NCBI RefSeq assembly: GCF_020523795.1 | Contig: NZ_JAJALI010000003.1 | Span: 186,001-250,000, forward strand | Reading direction: 5' to 3' | Source of the DNA: Ancylobacter sp. Lp-2 | GTDB taxonomy: Bacteria; Pseudomonadota; Alphaproteobacteria; Rhizobiales; Xanthobacteraceae | DNA: 64,000 bases | Part shown: positions 1-8,800 of the stretch, piece by piece | How positions within the stretch are numbered: the stretch's first letter is position 1 | How the letters are laid out: each line of letters begins with the position of its first letter | Notes under the pieces: generated by a model | The model's input: the letters and a program-made list of their open reading frames with translations, nothing else | Databases searched by the model: none | Told to the model about the DNA's origin: nothing | Program-made: the position numbers and the translations under genes

Positions 1-665
1 CGCCGCTCGACGATCACGCCGTTGGAGGCGAAATAGGTCTCGATATTGGCGCGCCGCGCGTTCTGCCCGCTCGGCACCACCACCTTGAGCGGCCCGAGAT
101 CGGCGAGCGTCACCGGCTTCATATGCGCCCGCCCGGATGCCGCGCCGGAGACCAGCACCTCCGGCGTATAGGCGAAGCGCGTCGTCTTCACCCCCACCGA
201 GCCGGTGGAGGCCGGCACGATGGCGAAGGCGAGCTCGCCGGCCCGCACCTGCTGGGTGAGGGTCGCCGAATAGGCCTCGGTGATGCGCACCACCACATTG
301 GGGTGCGCAGCCACGAAGCGCGCCAGCGCCGGCGCCAGCACCGAACGGGTCATGGTCGGCATCAGGCCCACCACCATCTCGCCGTCGAGCCCGGTGCCGA
401 ACCGCTCCACCGAGCGGTTCGCCGTCTCGTTGAGCCGCAGCAGCTCGATGCAGTGATGGTAATAGCTCTCCCCGGCCGGGGTCGGCTGCACCGTGCCGCC
501 GCCGCGCGCGAACAGCTTCACCCCGAAGCGGTCCTCGATCTTGCGGATGTGCTGGGAGACGCCGGACTGCGTGGCGTTCTCCCGCTCGGCCGCCGCCGTG
601 AAGGAGCGCTCCTCATAGGCTGCCACGAACAGCCGGACATCCCGCAGCGTCTCGCTCATCGCCAT
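1..665 (-). CDS. LysR-family transcriptional regulator (partial, C-terminus outside window)
   Basis: About 221 residues are visible, starting at ATG 665; a second in-frame ATG at 659 is an alternative. Residues about 5-65 form the LysR winged helix-turn-helix (SFTAAAERENATQSGVSQHIRKIE). They are followed by the start of the periplasmic-binding-like effector domain (GLMPTMTRSVLAPAL; then AFAIVPAS). No stop occurs before the window edge, so roughly the last 80 residues are missing. It is divergent from the flavin reductase/monooxygenase pair with about 70 bp between starts, the usual layout for a LysR controlling its neighbour. Its control of 737-3520 is inferred; the effector is unknown. Confidence 0.93.
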   Translation of the reverse strand, partial: MAMSETLRDVRLFVAAYEERSFTAAAERENATQSGVSQHIRKIEDRFGVKLFARGGGTVQPTPAGESYYHHCIELLRLNETANRSVERFGTGLDGEMVVGLMPTMTRSVLAPALARFVAAHPNVVVRITEAYSATLTQQVRAGELAFAIVPASTGSVGVKTTRFAYTPEVLVSGAASGRAHMKPVTLADLGPLKVVVPSGQNARRANIETYFASNGVIVER

Positions 666-736
666 TACGTTTCCTGATGAAGAGAAGCAGATCATATCAT
701 TTCTACAGCGGGAGGCGCCAGCCTAAGCTCGCTACC

Positions 737-1309
737 ATGAGCGAACATGTCATCGACTTCCGATCTTCAGACGATCATGGCCATTTCCGGCGTGCGCTCG
801 GACGCTTCGCCACCGGCGTCACCATCGTCACCACCCGTACCGCCGAGGGAAAGCTCGAGGGGCTGACCGCCAACAGCTTCTCCTCGGTCTCGCTCGACCC
901 GCCGCTGGTGCTGTGGAGCCTGCGTCGGCAGGCCCCGTCGCTGGCGAGCTTCACCGCCTCGGGCGTCTTCGCGGTCAACGTGCTCGGCACCCACCAGAAG
1001 CACCTGTGCCGCCACTTCGCCACCCCGCATCCCGACAAGTTCGACGATGTGGCGCATTGCATCGGCGATCACGGCGCGCCGCTCATCGAGGACGCCATCG
1101 CCCGCTTCGAATGCCGCACCGAGCAGGTCATCGAGGCCGGCGACCATCTCATCTTCCTCGGCCGGGTGTTGCGCGCCGCCCATCGCGACGGCGAGCCGCT
1201 GATCTATGCCACCGGCGCGCTGTGCGGCCCGGCGTTGCTGCCCGCCGACCCGCCGTCACATGCCATTTCCGCGAACCACATCTCCGCGAACCGGGAACGC
1301 GCCTCATGA
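737..1309 (+). CDS. Flavin reductase (HpaC/DIM6-type), reductase component of a two-component monooxygenase
   Basis: A 190-residue protein of the flavin_reduct split-barrel family. It supplies reduced FMN or FAD from NAD(P)H to a partner oxygenase. The N-terminal motif RRALGRFATGVTIVTT, then GLTANSFSSVSLDPPLVLWSL, and later FAVNVL are the family hallmarks of the flavin-binding fold. The frame stays open upstream to 677, but the domain begins just after the ATG at 737, so that start is preferred. Its stop overlaps the start of the luciferase-like monooxygenase by 4 bp (ATGA at 1306). This coupling supports a functional reductase/oxygenase pair. Confidence 0.92.
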   Translation: MSEHVIDFRSSDDHGHFRRALGRFATGVTIVTTRTAEGKLEGLTANSFSSVSLDPPLVLWSLRRQAPSLASFTASGVFAVNVLGTHQKHLCRHFATPHPDKFDDVAHCIGDHGAPLIEDAIARFECRTEQVIEAGDHLIFLGRVLRAAHRDGEPLIYATGALCGPALLPADPPSHAISANHISANRERAS

Positions 1310-2406
1310 AACTCGGCTTCTTCACCATGCCGATCCACCCGCTGCACCGTCCGCTTGCCGAGACGCTGCGGGAGGACCGGGAGTTCTGCCTCATCGCCGA
1401 GAAGCTCGGCTTCTGCGAGGGCTATTTCGGCGAGCACGTCACCGACGGCGCCGAGACCATCACCTCCTCGCTGATCTTCATCGCCTGGCTGCTGGAGGAG
1501 ACGAAGACCATCAAGCTCGGCTCCGGCACCATCAACCTGCCGAACCAGCACCCGGCCCGCGTCGCCGGCGAGGTGGCGATGCTCGATCACATGGCGCAGG
1601 GCCGCTACATCATGGGCATCAGCCCGGGCGGCCTTTTGTCGGACGCTGAGGTGTTCGGCAATCTCGACAAGAACCGCACCGAGATGTTCGTCGAGGCCAT
1701 CGACCACATCCTCGGCATCTGGTCCGGCGAGGCGCCCTACAAGCGCGTCGGCCAGCACTGGACCATCTCGACCGAGCGCACCTATCTGCCGGCGCTCGGC
1801 CAGGGGATGATGCACAAGCCCTACCAGACCCCGCACCCGCCGATCGTCGTCACCGCCGTCGCGCCGTTCTCCAAGGGCGTCTCGGAAGCCGCCGCGCGCG
1901 GCTGGGAGCCGATCTCGGCGAACTTCCTGCTGCCCTGCTGGGTGAAGACCCACTGGCCGAAATATGTCGAGGGCTGCGAGAAGGGCGGGCGGCCGGCGGA
2001 TCCGGCGAACTGGCGGGTGGCGAAAAGTATCTTCGTCGCCGACGACCTCGCCACGGCGAAGCGCTACGCCACCGAGCCGGGTAGCCCGTACTATGCCTAT
2101 TACAACTCGCTGGCGACCAAGCTGGTCGGCAATGGCCGCGCCAACCTGTTCAAGCGCGACCAGAGCGCGCCGGACTCATCGGTGACGGTGGACAGCGTGC
2201 TGGCCGACCTCGTCATCTGGGGCACGCCGGACAAGGTGGCCGACGAACTCGCCGCCTTCGAGGAGGAGATCGGCGAATTCGGCACCCTGCTCTATGCCGG
2301 CCATGACTGGGCCGACAAGAAGCTCGCCATCCGCTCGCTGGAGCTGATGGCGGAGCAGGTGATGCCGGCGGTGAATGCCGGTCGCCAGTCCGCCGCCGCC
2401 GAGTGA
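1306..2406 (+). CDS. LLM-class flavin-dependent monooxygenase (luciferase-like)
   Basis: A 366-residue bacterial-luciferase-fold protein (TIM barrel) using reduced flavin and O2. The start MKLGFFTMPIHPL, with GYFGEHVTDG, SGTINLPNQHPARVAGEVAMLDHM and GRYIMGISPGG following, is characteristic of the family. The closest recalled relatives are limonene 1,2-monooxygenase-like and alkanal-monooxygenase-like proteins; that resemblance is from memory. It is translationally coupled to the flavin reductase and followed 76 bp later by a Gfo/Idh/MocA dehydrogenase. The likely role is oxygenation of a hydrophobic or cyclic substrate; the substrate cannot be read from sequence. Confidence 0.92.
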   Translation: MKLGFFTMPIHPLHRPLAETLREDREFCLIAEKLGFCEGYFGEHVTDGAETITSSLIFIAWLLEETKTIKLGSGTINLPNQHPARVAGEVAMLDHMAQGRYIMGISPGGLLSDAEVFGNLDKNRTEMFVEAIDHILGIWSGEAPYKRVGQHWTISTERTYLPALGQGMMHKPYQTPHPPIVVTAVAPFSKGVSEAAARGWEPISANFLLPCWVKTHWPKYVEGCEKGGRPADPANWRVAKSIFVADDLATAKRYATEPGSPYYAYYNSLATKLVGNGRANLFKRDQSAPDSSVTVDSVLADLVIWGTPDKVADELAAFEEEIGEFGTLLYAGHDWADKKLAIRSLELMAEQVMPAVNAGRQSAAAE

Positions 2407-2482
2407 CGTTCGAAGATCAAGAGCCGCCACCAAAGGCGCGAGACACGAAAAGCAGCCGCCAAAGGCGGCGAAGGGAGGACAC

Positions 2483-3520
2483 ATGATCCGCGCCGCAATC
2501 GCCGGCCTCGGCTGGTGGGGCAAGCACATGATCCGCCGCATGGCGGATTCCAGTGAGCTGCGCATCGTCGCCGCCATCGACACCTCGGAAGCGCAGGCCG
2601 CCTTCGCTGCCGAGCACGGCATCCCGCTGACGACCAATTGGGACGATGTGCTGAACGATCCCTCGATCGACGCGGTGATCCTGTGCACGCCGCACTCGCT
2701 GCACACGGCGCAGGTGGCGCAGGTGGCCCGCGCGGGCAAGCACGTGTTCTGCGAGAAGCCGCTCGCCCTGACCCGTGCCGACGCCGAGCGCTCGGTCGCC
2801 GCCTGCCGCGCCGCCGGGGTGAAGCTCGGCATCGGGCATGAGCGCCGCTACGAGCTGGCGATGCTGGAGATCAAGCGCCTCGTGCAGTCCGGCGCGCTCG
2901 GTACGATCATGCATGTCGAGGCAAATTTCAGCCATGACAAGCTGGCGAGCGTTCCGAAGACCGACTGGCGCGCCTCGCCGATCGACGCCCCCGCCGCCGG
3001 CATGACCGCCATGGGCATCCATCTCACCGACGGCTTCCTCGAACTGTTCGGGCCGATCTCCGAGGTCTACGCCGCCACCGCCACCCGCGCTTCCGACCGG
3101 CCGAATGGCGACGTCGTGTCGGTGCACACCCGCTTCGCCTCCGGCGCCACCGGCTATCTCAACGCCATCCTGGTGACGCCGCTCTATATCGGCATCACCG
3201 TGTTCGGCACCGACGCCTGGATCGAGGCGCGCAACCAGACCCATCCCGACACCCCCGGCCCGACGACGCTGACCATCCAGCACAAGGATGGCCGGCGCGA
3301 GGTGCGCGAGTACGAATGGACCGACACCGTGCGCGCCAACCTCGAAGCCTTCGCCCGGTCCATCGAGACCGGCGCGCCCTATGTCTTCACCGACGCGCAG
3401 AAGATCGGCAACATCGCGGTTCTCGAAGCCATCTGCCGCTCGGTGGCGACCAACCTGCCGGTGAAGGTCGACGCGGTCGAGGAGACCGACGACCGCCCGG
3501 CTTTGGCCGCCAGCGCCTGA
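2483..3520 (+). CDS. Gfo/Idh/MocA-family NAD(P)-dependent oxidoreductase
   Basis: 345 residues. The Rossmann motif GLGWWG lies at about residues 8-13 and the family signature CEKPLA near residue 90 (lysine of EKP at 92). The C-terminal GFO_IDH_MocA domain follows, with GMTAMGIHLTD as its substrate-side segment. The start is set by a good Shine-Dalgarno (GGGAGG, 5-10 bases before ATG 2483). Members oxidise hydroxyl groups on sugars, inositols or cyclic polyols. Position after the monooxygenase suggests it acts on the oxygenated product, which is inference. It is one of three members of this family within 9 kb. Confidence 0.93.
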   Translation: MIRAAIAGLGWWGKHMIRRMADSSELRIVAAIDTSEAQAAFAAEHGIPLTTNWDDVLNDPSIDAVILCTPHSLHTAQVAQVARAGKHVFCEKPLALTRADAERSVAACRAAGVKLGIGHERRYELAMLEIKRLVQSGALGTIMHVEANFSHDKLASVPKTDWRASPIDAPAAGMTAMGIHLTDGFLELFGPISEVYAATATRASDRPNGDVVSVHTRFASGATGYLNAILVTPLYIGITVFGTDAWIEARNQTHPDTPGPTTLTIQHKDGRREVREYEWTDTVRANLEAFARSIETGAPYVFTDAQKIGNIAVLEAICRSVATNLPVKVDAVEETDDRPALAASA

Positions 3521-3567
3521 GACTTGAGGCTATTGCTCGACGCACGACGCTTGGGACGACGACGCTC

Positions 3568-3799
3568 CCTCTCCCCGTGCTGAACTCGGCAATTGCCGGG
3601 TTCCGCACTCGGAATGATCGACATCGGATGTATCCGATGTCGATGGAGAAGGGTGGGGTGAGGAGCCTTCCGGACTTCCCAATGTAGTCCCCTCTCGCCG
3701 ACCCGCTACGCAGGCCACCTCTCCGTCGAAGCCGGCAGTTGCCGACTTCGACCTTGCTGAAACCGAACTCAGCAACAGCCGAGATCGGACGGGGAGAGG
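3568..3799. repeat. MITE-like compound palindromic element (about 232 bp)
   Basis: This gene-free stretch is bounded by inverted CTCTCCCCGT (3569-3578) and ACGGGGAGAG (3789-3798). The inversion continues imperfectly inward (CTCGGC..TTGC on both ends), giving terminal inverted repeats of about 28 bp. Inside are four palindromes: 3582-3603 (22 bp, one mismatch, centred on GGCAATTGCC); 3617-3644 (12-bp perfect arms ATCGACATCGGA); 3725-3752 (28 bp, centred on CGGCAGTTGCCG); and 3754-3775 (TTGCTGA/TCAGCAA). The CTCTCCCC and GGTGGGGTGAGGAG strings resemble widespread proteobacterial palindromic repeats. No transposase is present. Confidence 0.7.
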
Positions 3800-3827
3800 A
3801 CAAGAAAGACAAACGACCGAGGAACGC

Positions 3828-4376
3828 ATGGACAGCCTGACCGAGACCGACCCCCGCTACCGCGAGCTCGACCCCGCCGCGCTCGACGCCGAGCAGCGCC
3901 GCATCTTCGAAGAGATCGGCCGCCCGCGCGCCGGCGCGGTGCCGGCGCCGTTCCACATCTATGTCGAGAGCCCGGAGTTGGCGGAGACCGCGCAGGCGGT
4001 CGGCGCCTTCTGCCGCTACCGCACCGGCCTGTCCCCGCGCCTGTCGGAGCTCGCCATCCTCACCACCGCCGTCTATTGGGGCGCCGAGTACGAGTTCGGC
4101 GTGCATTCCCGCGAGGCGCGCAAGGCCGGGGTGCCGGAATTCGAGATCGAGGCGCTGGCCGCCGGCCGCCGCCCGGATTTCACCGACGCCGACGCGGCGC
4201 TGGTCCACGACTTCTCCAGCGCGGTCTACCGGCACAAGGACGTGCCGGACGAGCTGTTCGCCGCCGCCGTCGGCCGCTTCGGTCGCCGCACGGTGATCGA
4301 GCTGACCGGCCTGCTCGGCTACTATTCGATGCTCGCCATCGCGCTACGCGTGTTTCGCGTCCCGTCGCCCGCGTGA
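3828..4376 (+). CDS. Carboxymuconolactone decarboxylase-family protein
   Basis: A 182-residue all-alpha protein of the AhpD/CMD superfamily. The core reads LSPRLSELAILTTAVYWGAEYEFGVHSREARKAGV, matching the gamma-carboxymuconolactone decarboxylase-type pattern (E..FxxH). The CxxC thiol pair of AhpD peroxidase helpers is absent, so a lyase or isomerase-type role is more likely than a redox one. It sits downstream of the palindromic element and 61 bp ahead of a LysR gene on the same strand. The exact reaction is unknown. Confidence 0.9.
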   Translation: MDSLTETDPRYRELDPAALDAEQRRIFEEIGRPRAGAVPAPFHIYVESPELAETAQAVGAFCRYRTGLSPRLSELAILTTAVYWGAEYEFGVHSREARKAGVPEFEIEALAAGRRPDFTDADAALVHDFSSAVYRHKDVPDELFAAAVGRFGRRTVIELTGLLGYYSMLAIALRVFRVPSPA

Positions 4377-4437
4377 GAGGATCAGCACCACAAGGGGCAC
4401 ACCACAACAGAACAGGCCCCGTTCGGAGGAAAACGCC

Positions 4438-5400
4438 ATGGAACTGCGCAGCATCGAGGCTTTCGTGCGCGTTGCCGAGCTCGGCAGCATCACCCGAGCC
4501 TCCCGCGATCTCGGCATCGTCCAGCCCGCGCTCAGCCGGCACATCCAGCGCATCGAGACCGAGCTCGGCACGCCCCTGCTGGTCCGGCTGCCGCGCGGGG
4601 TGCAGCTCACCCTCGCCGGCCGCCGCTTTCTCCAGCACAGCCGGCGGATCCTGCACGAGGTCGCCCGCGCCGCCGAGGAGATGAACATCGGCGGCGACGG
4701 CGTGTCCGGCCGGGTGGTGGTCGGCATCTCGCCGACGCTGTCCTCGCTGCTCACCCCCGGCCTCATCGAGCGCTGCGCCTCCGCCTATCCGGCGATAAAC
4801 CTCACCATCGTCGAGGAGTTCACCCGCCGGCTTCAGGTCGACCTCGTCAACAGCCAGGTCGACCTCGCCTTGCTGACCAACCCGCCGCCGAACCGGGCGC
4901 TGCGCTTCACTGCCGTGCTCACCGAGCCGATCGTGGTGGTGATGCCGCGCCTGTCGCGCGGCGTCTCGCCGGTGGTGACGCTGGACGAGCTCGCCTCCAC
5001 CCCGATGCTGGTGACGCGCGGCATCCGCGCGCTGGTCGACGAGCAGCTGGCCTCGCACGGCGTGTGCATCGAGGTCGATTGCGAGATCGACGCGGTGGAG
5101 GCGATCCGCCGCATGCTGCTGCGCGGGCGCGGCGCCTCGATCATGCCGATCTCCGCCTTTCGCAAGGAGATCGACGAGGGCCTGCTCACCGGGCTGGCGG
5201 TCGGCGGCGTCAATCTCTCACGCACCATCATGCTCTCGCATGTCGGCGACAAGGTCAGCGCCGCTGCCCAGGCGGTGATGGGCCTGCTACGCGCCGAGAT
5301 CGACGCTCTCGCCCAGCGCGGCATCTTCAGCGCCCTGCCCGACCCGAACGCCGCGCATTGGGCCACGCCGCAGCGGCGCACACTGGCCGGCGTTGCCTGA
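4438..5400 (+). CDS. LysR-family transcriptional regulator
   Basis: 320 residues. The N-terminal HTH (MELRSIEAFVRVAELGSITRAS..PALSRHIQRIETELGTPLLVR) is followed by a LysR substrate-binding domain from about residue 90. GGAGGA upstream of ATG 4438 is a strong ribosome binding site. It is convergent with the TctCBA operon across a terminator hairpin. It could regulate that transporter, the CMD-like gene just upstream, or both; the choice is inference. No autoregulatory site is obvious in the 61 bp upstream. Confidence 0.94.
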   Translation: MELRSIEAFVRVAELGSITRASRDLGIVQPALSRHIQRIETELGTPLLVRLPRGVQLTLAGRRFLQHSRRILHEVARAAEEMNIGGDGVSGRVVVGISPTLSSLLTPGLIERCASAYPAINLTIVEEFTRRLQVDLVNSQVDLALLTNPPPNRALRFTAVLTEPIVVVMPRLSRGVSPVVTLDELASTPMLVTRGIRALVDEQLASHGVCIEVDCEIDAVEAIRRMLLRGRGASIMPISAFRKEIDEGLLTGLAVGGVNLSRTIMLSHVGDKVSAAAQAVMGLLRAEIDALAQRGIFSALPDPNAAHWATPQRRTLAGVA

Positions 5401-5423
5401 TCCACAGCAAGCCTCCTCAACGC

Positions 5424-5460
5424 GAAACGGCCGGGCTCCACGCCCGGCCGTCGTCGTTTC
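5424..5460. terminator. Bidirectional intrinsic terminator between convergent genes
   Basis: A perfect 9-bp GC stem (CGGCCGGGC / GCCCGGCCG, 5428-5450) with a 5-base loop is flanked by short A-rich and T-rich tracts (GAAA before, CGTCGTTTC after). It lies between the LysR stop at 5400 and the TctA stop at 5481, serving both directions. Confidence 0.7.
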
Positions 5461-5480
5461 AGCCCCACAGGTTCCCCGCC

Positions 5481-6989
5481 TCAGTCGGTGCTTTCCTCGA
5501 AGGCGCGCTGGCGGGTCACCCGGATCATCGGCGCCACCAGCACGATCAGCAGAAGGAAGGTCAGCACCAGGAAGCTCAGGCTGATCGGCCGCGTCACGAA
5601 CACCGACGGGTCGCCATGCGAGATCAGCAGCGCCCGGCGCAGCGTCTCCTCGATCATCGGCCCGAGGATGAAGCCGAGCAGCAGCGGGGCCGGCTCGCAA
5701 TGCAGCTTCTTGGCGAGGAAGCCGAAGCCGCCGAAGATCGCCGCCAGCACCACATCGAGCGCGTTATTGTGGATCGAGTACACGCCGATGCAGCAGAACA
5801 GCATGATCGCCGGATAGAGCATGCGGTAGGGCACCGAGAGCAGCTTCACCCAGATGCCGACCAGCGGCAGGTTGAGGATGACCAGCATCAAATTGCCCAG
5901 CCACATGGAGGCGATCAGCCCCCAGAACAGGTCCGGCCGCTGGTTCATCAGCTGCGGTCCGGGTGACAGGCCCTGCATCATCAAGGCGCCGATCATCAGC
6001 GCCATCACCGCGCTGGACGGCAAGCCCAGCGTCAGCATCGGGATGAAGGCGGTCTGCGCGGCGGCGTTGTTGGCGGCCTCCGGCCCGGCGACCCCCTCGA
6101 TGGCGCCCTTGCCGAACTCGCCCGGCGTCTTGGAGAGCTTCTTCTCCAGCGCATAGGTGGAGAAGGAGGCGAGCACCGGCCCGCCGCCCGGCAGCAGGCC
6201 GAGGCAGCCGCCCAGCACGGTGCCGCGCAGCGCCGGCGCGATGAAGCGCTTGATGTCGGCCCAGCGCGGCCAGAGGTTCTTCACCTCCTTGACGAAGGTG
6301 CGGCTCTGCTCACTGCCGCCGAGATTGGAGATGGTCTCGCCGATGCCGAACATGCCCATAGCGATCACCGCGAAGTCGATGCCGTCGCCGAAGGAGGGAA
6401 TGCCGAAGGTGAAACGCTCGACGCTGGTATTGGCGTCGATGCCGATGGTGCCGAGCAGGATGCCGACCAGGATCATGCCGATCGCCTTGACGATCGAGCC
6501 ATGGGCGAGGATCACCGCCGCGACGAGGCCGAACAGCATCAGCGAGAAATAGTCGGCCGGTCCGAAATCGAGCGCCACCTCGGCGAGCGCCGGCGCCGCC
6601 ACCGCGATGACGATGGTGGCCAGCGTACCGGCGATGAAGGAACACAAAGCGGCAGTGGCCAGCGCCAGCCCCGCCTGCCCCTTGCGCGCCATCTGGTAGC
6701 CGTCGATGGCGGTCACCACCGAGGAGCTCTCGCCCGGCAGGTTGACGAGGATCGCGGTGGTCGAGCCGCCATATTGCGCGCCGTAATAGATGCCGGCGAG
6801 CATGATCAGCGCCGCCGGCGCCGGCAGCGCGAAGGTCACCGGCAGCAGGATCGAGATGGTCGCCACCGGGCCAAGGCCGGGCAGCACGCCGATGATGGTG
6901 CCGAGCAGCACGCCGAGGAAGCCATAGGCCAGGTTCATCGGCGTCAGGGCGACGGAGAAGCCAAGCAGGAGGTCGTTGAACAGTTCCAT
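5481..6989 (-). CDS. tctA: Tripartite tricarboxylate transporter, large permease subunit TctA
   Basis: A 502-residue polytopic inner-membrane protein with about 10-12 hydrophobic segments. TctA hallmarks are visible: GVLPGLGPVATISILLPVTF near the N-terminus, GIYYGAQYGGSTTAILVNLPGE, and the second repeat GPEAANNAAAQTAFIPMLTLGLPSSAVMALMIGAL. It forms the transport channel with TctB and is fed by the periplasmic receptor TctC. Gene order in transcription direction is tctC-tctB-tctA, with 9 bp between tctB and tctA. Substrates of the family are citrate-like and aromatic acids; the one here is unknown. Confidence 0.96.
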   Translation of the reverse strand: MELFNDLLLGFSVALTPMNLAYGFLGVLLGTIIGVLPGLGPVATISILLPVTFALPAPAALIMLAGIYYGAQYGGSTTAILVNLPGESSSVVTAIDGYQMARKGQAGLALATAALCSFIAGTLATIVIAVAAPALAEVALDFGPADYFSLMLFGLVAAVILAHGSIVKAIGMILVGILLGTIGIDANTSVERFTFGIPSFGDGIDFAVIAMGMFGIGETISNLGGSEQSRTFVKEVKNLWPRWADIKRFIAPALRGTVLGGCLGLLPGGGPVLASFSTYALEKKLSKTPGEFGKGAIEGVAGPEAANNAAAQTAFIPMLTLGLPSSAVMALMIGALMMQGLSPGPQLMNQRPDLFWGLIASMWLGNLMLVILNLPLVGIWVKLLSVPYRMLYPAIMLFCCIGVYSIHNNALDVVLAAIFGGFGFLAKKLHCEPAPLLLGFILGPMIEETLRRALLISHGDPSVFVTRPISLSFLVLTFLLLIVLVAPMIRVTRQRAFEESTD

Positions 6990-6998
6990 GCCCTGCCC

Positions 6999-7448
6999 TC
7001 ACCAGAACCGCGTATGGGGAAGATTGAGGCCGAGGCCATAGGAGAACAGCGCGGTGCAGAAGATCACCAGCCCGACGGCCAGCAGCGCGGTTTCCAGCCA
7101 CGGTTTTAGGTCGCGCCCGGCGATGCGCGAGGCGACCACCACCGCGAGGCCCGCGACGGGAAATCCCCAATCCTCGATCAGGAAGCCGAACGCCAGCACG
7201 CCGCCAAGCAGCACGACGAGCGGGCGTATGTCGACCTCGCCGACCTCCTGCGTCTCGCTCACCATCGAGCGCACCAGCAGGATGCCGCCGAGCAGGATGA
7301 GGCCGCTGCTCACCACCAGCGGGAAATAGCCGGCGCCCATGCGGGAGGTGGTGCCGACGGGATAGTCCGAGCCGATGATGATGGCGACGGCGCCGAGACT
7401 GCAGAACAGCAGCCCGGTGAGGAAGTCGGACGAAAGCCTGATGTTCAT
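6999..7448 (-). CDS. tctB: Tripartite tricarboxylate transporter, small subunit TctB
   Basis: A 149-residue four-helix membrane protein. MNIRLSSDFLTGLLFCSLGAVAIII, then GYFPLVVSSGLILLGGILLV, is the standard TctB opening. The frame stays open upstream to 7541, but ATG 7448 starts exactly at the conserved N-terminus, so it is chosen. It lies between tctC and tctA on the same strand, consistent with a single transport operon. It stabilises the TctA permease; no enzymatic role is expected. Confidence 0.9.
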   Translation of the reverse strand: MNIRLSSDFLTGLLFCSLGAVAIIIGSDYPVGTTSRMGAGYFPLVVSSGLILLGGILLVRSMVSETQEVGEVDIRPLVVLLGGVLAFGFLIEDWGFPVAGLAVVVASRIAGRDLKPWLETALLAVGLVIFCTALFSYGLGLNLPHTRFW

Positions 7449-7590
7449 GGAGCACCCGTTCGGTGGTCCGCCGGGTGCGGCGCGGACGCCGCATCGAGGC
7501 TCGGCGGATGGGGGCCGGAAGCGAAGGCAGAGGGACGGCACACGAGGGCCGGCACCGGGATACGGGCCGGCCCTGCGGCGGTCGCGGGCG

Positions 7591-8607
7591 TCAGTCCGCC
7601 TTGACGCCGATGTCCTTGATGACCCCGCTCCACTTGGCGGCGTCGGCCTCGATATAGGCCTTGAAGTCCGCCGGAGTCGGGCTCGACACCGCGATGACGC
7701 CGGATTCGCCCATGCGCTCCTTGATGGTCGGATCCTTCATCGCCTCGACGATGGCGGCGTGCAGCTTGTTGATGATCGGCTGCGGCGTGCCGGCCGGGGC
7801 GAGGACGCCCTGCCAGGACGACGACACGCTCTTGGGGAAGCCCTGCTCGGTCATGGTCGGCACGTCCGGTAGCTGCGGCACGCGCTGCTTGGTGGAGACG
7901 CCGAGCGCCTTCAGCCGGCCGCCCTTCACATGGTTGATGCCGGAGGAGATGGTGACGAACATCAGGCTGACATGCCCGCCCATCACGTCGGCGGTGGCCG
8001 GTCCGGCGCCGCCCTTGTAGGGCACATGGATCATGTCGAGCCCGGCCTCGCGGCGAAATGCCTCCATTTCCAGCCGGTTGACCGAGCCCGAGCCCGGCGA
8101 GGCGAAGTTCACCTGTCCCGGCCGCGCCTTCACATATTCCACCAGTTCCTTGACGTTGTTCGGCGGGAAGGCCGGGTTGGCGATCAGGAGGCCGGGCGTG
8201 TCGGCGACGATGGAGATCGGCACGAAGTCCTGCAGCGGCTTCACGCGCAGGTTCGAGAAGATGTACGGATTGATCGATACCGTACCGACATTGCCGAGGA
8301 ACAGCGTGTAGCCGTCCGGCTTGGCGCGGGCGGCGAGGTCCATGCCGACATTGCCGGCGGCGCCGTCGCGGTTCTCCACCACGATCTGCTGGCCGAGGAT
8401 CTGCGACAGCCGCGGCTGCAGGAGCCGGGCGGCGAAGTCCGAGGCGCCACCCGGGGCGAAGGGCACGATCAGGGTGATCGGCTGGTTCGGATAGTCGGCC
8501 TGCGCCGAGGCGGGAAGCGCGGTCGCGAGGCCGGCGGCGAGGACGGCGCCGGCCAGGGCCACGCCGGAGAGCACGGCACGGCGTGTGACGGACAGACAGG
8601 CTTTCAT
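7591..8607 (-). CDS. tctC: Tripartite tricarboxylate transporter substrate-binding protein (Bug/TctC)
   Basis: A 338-residue periplasmic receptor. The signal peptide has twin arginines (SVTRRAVLSGVALAG) and an ASAQA cleavage region, so Tat export is possible. The mature protein begins YPNQPITLIVPFAPGGASDFAAR, the Bug-family ligand loop, and contains VENRDGAAGNVG and HVPYKGGAGPA. GGGAGG six bases before ATG 8607 supports the start. It is the first gene of tctCBA. The bound ligand, presumably a carboxylate, is not deducible. Confidence 0.95.
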   Translation of the reverse strand: MKACLSVTRRAVLSGVALAGAVLAAGLATALPASAQADYPNQPITLIVPFAPGGASDFAARLLQPRLSQILGQQIVVENRDGAAGNVGMDLAARAKPDGYTLFLGNVGTVSINPYIFSNLRVKPLQDFVPISIVADTPGLLIANPAFPPNNVKELVEYVKARPGQVNFASPGSGSVNRLEMEAFRREAGLDMIHVPYKGGAGPATADVMGGHVSLMFVTISSGINHVKGGRLKALGVSTKQRVPQLPDVPTMTEQGFPKSVSSSWQGVLAPAGTPQPIINKLHAAIVEAMKDPTIKERMGESGVIAVSSPTPADFKAYIEADAAKWSGVIKDIGVKAD

Positions 8608-8730
8608 CGTTCCCTCCCAGGAATCGCGACGCCGCTTGTTGTTTTGGCTGGCGCCGTTTTCAGCTTGCGGTGGCAGGCACGTCTCGTCAGTCCAAACCTC
8701 TGCGGTCCCTGGCGCCCCGGCCCGGCCTGT

Positions 8731-8800
8731 TCAGGCCGTGCCTCCTCAGGCCCAACCGTTCTCAGGCCCAACCGATCTCAGGCCCAACCGTTCTCAGGCC
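8731..8800. repeat. 16-bp direct tandem repeat with adjacent palindrome
   Basis: Three consecutive copies of TCAGGCCCAACCGTTC (8746-8761, 8762-8777 with one substitution, 8778-8793) are followed by a partial copy that runs into the stop codon and C-terminal codons of the downstream dehydrogenase. A diverged TCAGGCC unit and the palindrome CGGCCTG-TT-CAGGCCG (8723-8738) precede them. The array lies between tctC and the dehydrogenase on the minus strand. Function is unknown; it could be slippage-prone or a stem array near transcript ends. Confidence 0.75.
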
